DNA of 11,654 nt, taken from an uncultured Bdellovibrio sp. (GTDB lineage Bacteria > Bdellovibrionota > Bdellovibrionia > Bdellovibrionales > Bdellovibrionaceae). The notes under the pieces are model-generated. The model worked only from the letters and a program-made list of their open reading frames with translations. It was not told where the DNA came from and did not search any database. Each line of letters starts with the position of its first letter. Positions within the stretch are counted from its first letter, which is position 1. The position numbers were made by a program, and so were the translations under genes. Where the stretch lies: the NCBI GenBank assembly GCA_946482355.1, contig CAMLRE010000021.1:1-11654 (forward strand). The letters are read 5' to 3'. Of the stretch, positions 5,950 to 11,654 are shown piece after piece.

Positions 5950-7591
5950 AAGCTAGACGTACACCATCATCTATGACCGAAGTCAATTTTTCGTTGTTAG
6001 ATTTGATTGTTTGTAAGTGAGTTTCTATCTTTTTCGATAGAGCTGGCGAAAGTTTGCTCATATAAGCAATTTCCAGAAGCTCTACGAATAATAACCACTG
6101 ATCTGTGGCTGCATTTAAGCACTTATCAAATAACGCCATTGTCGTTGAATCTGACCATTCTGTGCGGCTTTTACGGTAATCACGAATGTTTTGATAAAGT
6201 TCAAATAACTGCTTTTGTTCAGCTGAATAATTTGGAGTCGGAACACGGGCGGCTACGAAATCATCCGTGTCACCGTAAGCTTTACGGTCCGCCGGGCCAC
6301 CAAATACAGAAACTACTTTGTTACCCACCGTGATATCAAAGTTACCCCATTCTGGTTGGAATAAAGTTTGGTCTTTGTATTTCACCGTACAGTTTTTAAA
6401 AGTCATGATGCCGTTTTCTGATTTTAATAAATCGCCAGTGACTGTGACACCTGAATCATACTGTAAGGTATTGCCAACTTGTTTGTAGTTACCTAACGGA
6501 AAGCTGTAACCATGTTGGTGATATTCTTTATTGTGGCCCGAAAGCTGTTGATCATTTTTACTGATTTGAGTTGGGCCAGAAAATTTAATGTAAATCACAT
6601 TGTCGGCTGAATCTTGAATATATTCAGAAACAACGCCACTGATTTGTAGACCCGTATCAAGTTGAACTGTATTTACAGACTTAGCTTGAATGGCTTTATC
6701 TAAACCAGTTTTGCCACCCACACGGTAAGCCATTTTTTCAGCCATTTGATGTAACACTTTAACTAAGAATTTAAAGTCAGGTGTTACAAACAATTGCGGT
6801 TGTGGTTCAGTGATATCGTAAGTTTGTTTGATGCAATCAACAGTTAAAGGAATTTTTTTAACTTTATCAGATAAACACCATTTCGATTCGCCCACTGATG
6901 ATAATAATCCTGCGCCAAAAATTTTTGGCTTATCAACTGTGCCAACTAAACCGTATTCAGCTGTCCACCAGTTCATGCGTGATAATTCAGTCGCTTCTGA
7001 AACATGGGTTGAAGCTTTAATAGTCGCTTCTAATTTTTTTTCTGAGGCTGCAATTTGTTCATCTGTCGAAGTTGGATTTTCTTTCACATCAGATAATTCA
7101 CGAATGGCTTCGTATAAATCTAAATCTTCTTTGCTGATAATCGCTTTTTTAGCTACTTGTGCATATTCTTTTAAGTACGCTGCATATTCCGGATCAACGA
7201 TGATTGGCGCATGCCCAGCCGCTTCGTGAACGATATCTGGAGCTGGTGTATAAAGTAAGTGATCAATCGTTCGCATGTCAGATGCAATCGGCAGAATTGA
7301 AAGTGATTGCAACTCCATAAACGCCGCCGGTGGAATAAATCCAGAAACCGGCATCGCTGTCCAGCCGAAGTTTTTAAGTTTTTCACTCATTTCTTCGATA
7401 CGTGGAATTTGTTCTTCAGAGATTCCTGTTTTTTCTAAGCCTTCGATATAAACCGGATGAGCATTCTTAGATAAAAAATCTTTAAGCTGACGTAAGCAGT
7501 AGCGCCATGTGGCCTGATCAACAGGTGTGTAGCGCGCATAGTTCTGGTCAACGCAATATTTTTTTAAATGCTGAGGAAGTTCATTCATCAT
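5942..7591 (-). CDS. Aromatic amino acid hydroxylase, long form (phenylalanine 4-monooxygenase-like)
   Basis: The N-terminal ~300 residues are a pterin-dependent, non-haem iron aromatic amino acid hydroxylase. TPAPDIVHEAAGH (iron ligands His122 and His127) and NWWTAEYGLVG (ligand Glu212) are the defining motifs, followed by FGAGLLSSVGE, LSD and the PQPQLFVTPDF block near the end of the fold. The expected reaction is Phe to Tyr with tetrahydropterin and O2; Tyr or Trp as substrate is not excluded. At 549 residues it is about twice the length of bacterial PhhA, with an extra helical insert between His127 and Glu212 and ~240 extra residues after the catalytic domain (beta-rich to ~446, then helical). 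I recall similar ~550-600 residue bacterial homologues, so it is probably intact. Start: ATG at 7591 (or the next codon); an in-frame TTG at 7603 is less likely. It begins 2 bases after hldD stops. Confidence 0.87.
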   Translation of the reverse strand: MMNELPQHLKKYCVDQNYARYTPVDQATWRYCLRQLKDFLSKNAHPVYIEGLEKTGISEEQIPRIEEMSEKLKNFGWTAMPVSGFIPPAAFMELQSLSILPIASDMRTIDHLLYTPAPDIVHEAAGHAPIIVDPEYAAYLKEYAQVAKKAIISKEDLDLYEAIRELSDVKENPTSTDEQIAASEKKLEATIKASTHVSEATELSRMNWWTAEYGLVGTVDKPKIFGAGLLSSVGESKWCLSDKVKKIPLTVDCIKQTYDITEPQPQLFVTPDFKFLVKVLHQMAEKMAYRVGGKTGLDKAIQAKSVNTVQLDTGLQISGVVSEYIQDSADNVIYIKFSGPTQISKNDQQLSGHNKEYHQHGYSFPLGNYKQVGNTLQYDSGVTVTGDLLKSENGIMTFKNCTVKYKDQTLFQPEWGNFDITVGNKVVSVFGGPADRKAYGDTDDFVAARVPTPNYSAEQKQLFELYQNIRDYRKSRTEWSDSTTMALFDKCLNAATDQWLLFVELLEIAYMSKLSPALSKKIETHLQTIKSNNEKLTSVIDDGVRLAYA

Positions 7592-7593
7592 AT

Positions 7594-8562
7594 TTATAAC
7601 CAAGGATCTTTTTGAGTAAGATAATTTTTAACGTAATCTTCGATAGCTTTTTCAAGAGGCCATTGTGGTTCAGACATACCAGCTTGTTTCCACTTCGTCA
7701 TGTTGGCGAGTGTGTAGTACTGGTATTGGTTTTTAATATCTTCAGGCATATCAAGCCATTTGATTTTTTGCTCTTTACCTAAGGCTTTAAATAACGCTTC
7801 GGCCATATCTAACCATGAGCGAGTTTCACCGTAACCCATGTTGTAAATGCCGCTGGCTGGTTTTTTCTCCATGATTTCGGCCATCCAACGAACAACGTCT
7901 TTCACATAAACGAAATCGCGTACCTGGCGGCCGTCCATGTAATTCGCGTTATAAGATTTAAATAAACCTAAAGAATCATGTTTTTGTAAATGATGATAAG
8001 ATTTAAAAGCAACAGAAGCCATTGAACCTTTTTCGTATTCGTTTGGTCCAAATACGTTAAAGAATTTTAAACCGTACCAGTTTTCTGGAGTCGCTTTTTG
8101 TTTTAAAGCCCAACGATCCATAATCACTTTTGATTCGCCGTAAAGATTTAACGGTTTTAATTTTTCAGAATCAAACGTGTCTTCAAATCCATTTTCGCCA
8201 GCACCATAAGTGGCCGCTGATGAAGCGTAGATCAGATTTTTTTTGTAACGTGAACACCAGTCAAACAGACGCTGTGAATATAAGAAATTATTTTCGTAAA
8301 GGTATTCCCAGTTTTTTTCGGTTGTTGATGAGCAAGCGCCCATATGAATTATCCAAGTCACTTTTTTCTGAGCATCTGGAGTGGCTAAGAAGCTCCAAAG
8401 TTCATTGGCTTGAAAGAATTCGGCAAACTGTCTTTTATGTAACAGGTTACGTTTAGTTAAGTCGACTGTGTCTGTCGCAATAATGTTTGTGTGGCCCATT
8501 TGATTGAGCTGCCAAACCATTGCGCTTCCAATAAATCCATTGGCTCCGGTAACGATAATCAA
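7594..8562 (-). CDS. hldD: ADP-L-glycero-D-manno-heptose-6-epimerase
   Basis: A 322-residue short-chain dehydrogenase-type epimerase, close to the ~310 of E. coli HldD (RfaD). It begins MIIVTGANGFIG, the NAD(P)-binding glycine motif, as in E. coli. It has SSAATYG (around Ser114/115) and YGESK (Tyr141, Lys145) for catalysis, then the family signatures FNVFGPNEYEKGSMASV and DGRQVRDFVYVKDV. It converts ADP-D-glycero-manno-heptose to the L-glycero form used in the LPS inner core. The start is a TTG at 8562 with an excellent AGGAG at 8574-8570 (7-base spacing); an upstream ATG at 8622 would add 20 residues absent from the family. It is the first gene of an apparent operon with the hydroxylase and the TrmJ-like gene. 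Confidence 0.93.
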   Translation of the reverse strand: MIIVTGANGFIGSAMVWQLNQMGHTNIIATDTVDLTKRNLLHKRQFAEFFQANELWSFLATPDAQKKVTWIIHMGACSSTTEKNWEYLYENNFLYSQRLFDWCSRYKKNLIYASSAATYGAGENGFEDTFDSEKLKPLNLYGESKVIMDRWALKQKATPENWYGLKFFNVFGPNEYEKGSMASVAFKSYHHLQKHDSLGLFKSYNANYMDGRQVRDFVYVKDVVRWMAEIMEKKPASGIYNMGYGETRSWLDMAEALFKALGKEQKIKWLDMPEDIKNQYQYYTLANMTKWKQAGMSEPQWPLEKAIEDYVKNYLTQKDPWL

Positions 8563-8815
8563 GATTAAACTCCTAAGTCCAGTTTCACATCCTGCGTGTC
8601 TTCGCAGTATCTGGCATGACACTTCACATTCGCAAGGTTTTTTACTCTGAAAACCCTGTTGTTGTTTTGATCATATTTGAAAAACTTTCCTGATGCCGGG
8701 GCAGATAGCCATTTAATTGGTTTTGAGAGGGGAAAATTATGGCCCTAAGGTTGCTCTATTTTGTCACTGGGAAGGTTCTGATAGAACCGTGTTCGGGGAA
8801 TGTAATTGGGGTGTT
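8563..8815. other. Divergent intergenic region between hldD and the S41 protease gene
   Basis: About 250 bases carry the 5' leaders of both genes. The hldD side (8563-8640) has the AGGAG ribosome site and, read on the minus strand, two copies each of TGCGAA and ATGTGAA in loose direct repeat. I could not find a convincing -35/-10 pair for either gene. The protease side carries G-tracts, a short ORF with a strong Shine-Dalgarno and a palindrome, listed separately. Confidence 0.5.
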
Positions 8816-8834
8816 ATGCGTTCGTGGGGAATAG
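8739..8834 (+). CDS. Possible 31-codon upstream ORF overlapping the S41 protease start
   Basis: ATG 8739 sits 5 bases after a GAGGGGA ribosome site (8727-8733), the strongest in the neighbourhood, and opens a 31-codon frame ending in TAG at 8832-8834. The peptide begins MALRLLYFVTGKVL and resembles no family I know. It overlaps the first 19 bases of the protease reading frame in another frame, so a terminating ribosome could re-start at ATG 8816. It may equally be a chance ORF, with the ribosome site serving no gene. Confidence 0.35.
   Translation: MALRLLYFVTGKVLIEPCSGNVIGVLCVRGE
8774..8788 (+). promoter_or_regulatory. Palindrome GGTTCT-GAT-AGAACC in the protease leader
   Basis: Six-base perfect arms with a 3-base centre lie 28 bases before the likely protease ATG. 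It could be a dimeric repressor site or a small RNA hairpin in the leader. It does not fit the Bdellovibrio LexA box that I recall (TTAC-N3-GTAA). Confidence 0.4.
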
Positions 8835-10420
8835 TATTTACGATAGCCATGGGGTTTTTGATGGGGTTCGTGCTGGCAGGGGTCGGGGGGATCTCTGCGG
8901 GTCTACAGGCCGCTCAAACTCAATCCAAATTGGAGATCAATAAAGTCGAAGAATACTGGGCAAAATCTGGTTTAGATGAATCAGAATTGCGTAAACTTGT
9001 TAACGATAAAACTTGTCATTTATCTGAAAAATACTTTTTAGCCTGCGTAAATTCTGTGAATAACGCTTTAGCCTTAACATCTGAACGTTTAGGGTTAACA
9101 GGTGAAATCTGGCCCGCTTACGCTGAAACAACAAGCTTAGACAATTTTAAAGAAAAAGAAACATTACAACCGTTTTCAAAAATCTATAAAGAACATATCA
9201 ACACAAGTTTTTCATTCGATAAACTTTGGGATTTAATTTTAAAGAAAGCTGACGACAAAATTCCTGCACGCTATTTGTTAGCTCAAGGGATTAACGGTTA
9301 CTTGTCTGTTAGCAAAGATCCGCACACTTACATTTTACCGATGGCTTACTTTGATCAAGTGAGCTCTACGTCTGAACGTTCACCGTTTTTCGTAGGTCTT
9401 AGCTTTGAAAAAGACAATCACGGTCAGTTACGTATTAAAAAAGTAGTTCGCAACTCAGACGCGGCTCAAGCGGGTTTAGAAGTTGGCGATATCGTTAATT
9501 CATTAAACGGGCAAAAAGCAGATTCATTAAGTTTATCTGATGCCAGCCAAATGTTAAGAGACCGTAATATTCGTATTTTTAACTTTAACATTAAGCGCGA
9601 TGGCGCCACATTAGTTAAAAATGTTCAGCGTAGTTACCGCGTTTTAAGCCAAGTTTACTCTGAAGTTGTAACGGGTGCTCGTAACTTTGGTGTTATTACA
9701 GTTTCTAAATTTTCAACGCACACATGTAATGAAGTTCGCGATGCGATCTTAGGCATGGCTGACAAAAACATTTCAGGTTTAGTTTTAGATTTACGTGATA
9801 ATCCAGGGGGTCGTTTATCAGAAGCGGCTTGTTTAACAGGTTTATTCATTGGCCAAGATAAAACAATTTACTCAGTTCAATACTTTGATTTATCAAAATC
9901 TAACGAAGTGGTTTTAACAAGTGCCGAGAGAATTTATTCGGGAGCTTTAGCTGTTTTAGTTAATACAAATTCAGCATCTGCTGCCGAATTATTTGCAGGC
10001 GCTATTCAAGAATACCGCCGTGGTATCGTGATCGGTGCAAAAACTTTCGGTAAAGGCACATTCCAAGAAATCGAATCTTGGGAGAAGTCTGAAAAGATCG
10101 GTTATTTTAGAACAAAAGGTTTCTACCTTTTACCAAGTGGCCGTTCGACACAGTTTTACGGTGTCACTCCTGATATCGAATTACCAGAAGCCGTGACTAG
10201 CGATGCCAGCGAAGAAAACAACTACATCAATCCGATTAAGCCGGTAAATTTAGTTTCTTCACATAAAAATTTAGTGTTACCACTGCAAACTTGTACGAAA
10301 CAAAATAGCTTAAGTTTAACTGACACTGTGATCTCTAAAGCGATTGATAATCTGTCTTGCACAGAGCTTATGTCATTCGTGGCTTTACAGTACAACAGCA
10401 ACGAAACTGCTCCTGAATAA
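8816..10420 (+). CDS. S41 C-terminal processing peptidase (CtpA/Prc-like) with PDZ domain
   Basis: A 534-residue envelope protease. Residues ~5-29 form a hydrophobic signal or anchor segment, so the enzyme faces the periplasm. An N-terminal helical region (~36-185) precedes a PDZ domain (~190-265, with VGLSF and AGLEVGDIVNSLNG). The S41 core has LDLRDNPGG (324-332), SASAAELFAGA with the probable nucleophile Ser388, and GAKTFGKGTFQE with Lys413; the 25-residue gap is that of the Ser/Lys dyad in Prc and CtpA. Six Cys (67, 77, 304, 339, 493, 515) could form disulfides. The family trims C-termini of envelope proteins or peptidoglycan hydrolases. Start: ATG 8816 begins the signal peptide after GGGG; an in-frame TTG at 8717 would add 33 residues that look non-coding. 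A hairpin terminator follows. Confidence 0.88.
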   Translation: MRSWGIVFTIAMGFLMGFVLAGVGGISAGLQAAQTQSKLEINKVEEYWAKSGLDESELRKLVNDKTCHLSEKYFLACVNSVNNALALTSERLGLTGEIWPAYAETTSLDNFKEKETLQPFSKIYKEHINTSFSFDKLWDLILKKADDKIPARYLLAQGINGYLSVSKDPHTYILPMAYFDQVSSTSERSPFFVGLSFEKDNHGQLRIKKVVRNSDAAQAGLEVGDIVNSLNGQKADSLSLSDASQMLRDRNIRIFNFNIKRDGATLVKNVQRSYRVLSQVYSEVVTGARNFGVITVSKFSTHTCNEVRDAILGMADKNISGLVLDLRDNPGGRLSEAACLTGLFIGQDKTIYSVQYFDLSKSNEVVLTSAERIYSGALAVLVNTNSASAAELFAGAIQEYRRGIVIGAKTFGKGTFQEIESWEKSEKIGYFRTKGFYLLPSGRSTQFYGVTPDIELPEAVTSDASEENNYINPIKPVNLVSSHKNLVLPLQTCTKQNSLSLTDTVISKAIDNLSCTELMSFVALQYNSNETAPE

Positions 10421-10435
10421 GAGAGCAGTTTTCTT
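10404..10435 (+). terminator. Rho-independent terminator of the S41 protease gene
   Basis: A perfect 9-base stem, AAACTGCTC (10404-10412) with GAGCAGTTT (10423-10431), encloses a 10-base loop and is followed by a short T-run (TTTTCTT to 10435). The TAA stop (10418-10420) lies in the loop, so the left arm is coding. The T-run is short, so termination may be partial. Confidence 0.6.
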
Positions 10436-10558
10436 AAGTTAGCCCTTATCGGGACTTTGTCAAAATCCTATACAGCTTAGGCAGCTGAAATCGCTTTAAT
10501 TTGCACCTTATTTTGAGCTTACTTTTGCTAGGTTTTGCCTCGAGCAAAGGAGCTTAAG

Positions 10559-11467
10559 GTGAAGTCTATTTTTCGTTATATCGCAGTTCTGAGTTTCGCG
10601 GTTGTAGCAACCACTCAAATAGCGTTCGCACAGACCACAGCGCAAGCTCCAACCTTAGAGGCCTTGCTGACTATTCCTTCGGTGAAAAAGTTGTCTGTAC
10701 GCGAGCGCGCGATTCATTACGCCTATACTTTTTTAAATAACAAAACACCTTACGTGGTTGAGCCATTGGGTGAAGGTCCACAAGGTGAGATTTCAAAAGC
10801 TCCGCTTTACCGCTTTGATGGTTTTGATTGTACGACATTTGTTGAAACGGTGATGGCATTATCATTTTCATCAACGCCTGCAGAATTTAAAGCGCGTATT
10901 AACCAGATTCGTTATAAAAATGGCTCTGTCAATTACGTGATGAGAAATCACTTTACCAGCGTTGATTGGATTCCGAATAATCAAGCCTACGGTTTTGTAA
11001 AAGACATTACGATCGCTGTTGGTGGTGCTTATACAAAATGGTCACAAACGTGGATTGATAAAGCTGGTTGGTATGCGAAAAAAGGCGAAGAGTACGCAGA
11101 ACTTGGTGAAGGTATTCCGCAAGTGCTGGCGCAGCTACCGTATTTAAGTAAAGAAGATTTAATCAATAACCAAGCTTTAATTGATCGTATTCCGTCAGGC
11201 AGTATTTTTAGCTTAGTTCGCCCGAACTGGGATTTAGTGAAAGCGGCGGGTACGCATATGGATGTATCGCACCAGGGTTTTTTAATTCGTGAAGATGGCG
11301 TTTTATATATGGTGCACGCAAGTAATGGCGCAGGCCGCGATGGCAGCGATAACTATATGGGCGTTAAGAAAGAAGCTTTAACCAGCTACATTAGTCGAGT
11401 TATGCTAAGCAAAGAGACTATGGCAGGTTTTAATATTTTAGCTCTTCCGAACAGAACATTAAATTGA
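10559..11467 (+). CDS. Secreted DUF1460 (amidase-like, NlpC/P60-fold) protein
   Basis: A 302-residue exported protein: signal peptide MKSIFRYIAVLSFAVVATTQ to a cut near AFA-QT (residue ~24), then a DUF1460 domain. Seen motifs: RFDGFDCTTFVE with the likely nucleophile Cys91; SVNYVMRNHF (123-132) and VDWIPNN (135-141), typical of the family; and a later SHQGFLI (His238) and HASNGAG (His253) for the catalytic His part of an NlpC/P60-like site. DUF1460 is annotated as N-acetylmuramoyl-L-alanine amidase-like, so cleavage of peptidoglycan or its fragments in the periplasm is the best guess; the substrate is unproven. The start is GTG 10559, six bases after a strong AAAGGAG (10546-10552). An in-frame TTG at 10535 is upstream of that ribosome site and is rejected. 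The gene follows the protease after a terminator. Confidence 0.85.
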   Translation: MKSIFRYIAVLSFAVVATTQIAFAQTTAQAPTLEALLTIPSVKKLSVRERAIHYAYTFLNNKTPYVVEPLGEGPQGEISKAPLYRFDGFDCTTFVETVMALSFSSTPAEFKARINQIRYKNGSVNYVMRNHFTSVDWIPNNQAYGFVKDITIAVGGAYTKWSQTWIDKAGWYAKKGEEYAELGEGIPQVLAQLPYLSKEDLINNQALIDRIPSGSIFSLVRPNWDLVKAAGTHMDVSHQGFLIREDGVLYMVHASNGAGRDGSDNYMGVKKEALTSYISRVMLSKETMAGFNILALPNRTLN

Positions 11468-11479
11468 TAGCCTTAATTC

Positions 11480-11654
11480 ATGAAAAGAGTTTTCGCTGTA
11501 GTAAGTTCGTTATTTATTTCAGTAGCCGCGTTGGCTGAAGCTTACTGCGTGAGTGAAGTTCATGAAATTGAAATTATTAAAAATAAAATTAAGCTCAATG
11601 CTAAGAATGAAAATAAATACGATGGTTATAAAAAAGCTTTGGTGAGTGATTCAG
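11480..11654 (+). CDS. Start of an exported protein of unknown function (3' end outside window)
   Basis: An open frame of 58 codons runs from ATG 11480 off the window edge. It begins with a clear signal peptide (MKRVFAVVSSLFISVAALA, likely cut at ALA-EA). The visible mature part has one Cys (23) and a charged, Lys/Asn/Glu-rich stretch (EIIKNKIKLN and onward). It is too short to assign. It starts 12 bases after the DUF1460 stop on the same strand, so the two are probably co-transcribed. The ribosome site is weak. Confidence 0.65.
   Translation, partial: MKRVFAVVSSLFISVAALAEAYCVSEVHEIEIIKNKIKLNAKNENKYDGYKKALVSDS

Noticed and set aside
6007..6333. 108-codon plus-strand frame opposite the hydroxylase C-terminus
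   Set aside because: Antisense to a continuous coding frame, with no motif or ribosome site; chance ORF.
6828..7229. 133-codon open frame on the plus strand inside the hydroxylase gene
   Set aside because: It lies wholly antisense to catalytic-domain codons with clear family motifs and has no ribosome site or recognisable protein character; it is a shadow frame.
8130..8456. 108-codon plus-strand frame opposite hldD
   Set aside because: hldD is conserved throughout this stretch, and the antisense product has no family-like features.
10473..10487. CAGCT-TAGGC-AGCTG inverted repeat between the protease and DUF1460 genes
   Set aside because: Arms are only five bases, with no adjacent T-run or promoter match to give it meaning.
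1..11654. Search for mobile elements, CRISPR arrays, tRNA genes, toxin-antitoxin or defence systems
   Set aside because: No transposase, integrase, spaced direct repeats, cloverleaf-like sequence or known defence motif was seen by eye on either strand.

Overview
The window reads as ordinary chromosomal DNA from an AT-rich (by eye), Gram-negative, LPS-making bacterium. It is gene-dense, uses TTG and GTG starts freely, and is rich in exported proteins. The ADP-heptose epimerase implies a heptose-containing outer membrane. The long aromatic amino acid hydroxylase, the many secreted proteins and the base composition would fit a low-GC member of the Bdellovibrionota (Pseudobdellovibrio exovorus-like). 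That placement is inference from memory of those genomes. I see no tRNA, rRNA, CRISPR array, insertion sequence or phage gene.

Layout. Positions 1-1825 hold a tight rightward run: the 3' end of ribD (reductase domain), a ChaA-like cation/proton antiporter, and a small membrane protein. A short secreted Cys-containing protein (minus strand) meets the membrane gene tail to tail and diverges from a secreted protein with a cryptic kinase-like fold (2333-3565). That gene again overlaps, tail to tail, a secreted CapA-family metallophosphatase-like protein (3551-4681). A small coiled-coil protein follows (4767-5147). Three minus-strand genes, transcribed hldD then aromatic amino acid hydroxylase then TrmJ-like RNA methyltransferase (8562 down to 5158), have junctions of +2 and -8 bases and so look like one operon. 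Divergent from hldD is an S41 C-terminal processing protease with a hairpin terminator, then a secreted DUF1460 amidase-like protein and the start of another exported protein.

How the genes fit together. Envelope biology is the common theme: LPS heptose synthesis, a periplasmic S41 protease, a cell-wall amidase-like protein, a CapA-like protein and several exported unknowns. No compact new defence or mobile system is evident. The most unusual items are the exported kinase-like protein, the enlarged aromatic amino acid hydroxylase (an insert between its iron ligands plus a C-terminal extension with an internal repeat), and the leader of the S41 protease, which combines a cluster of G-tracts, a 15-base palindrome and a short upstream ORF with the best Shine-Dalgarno sequence in the region.
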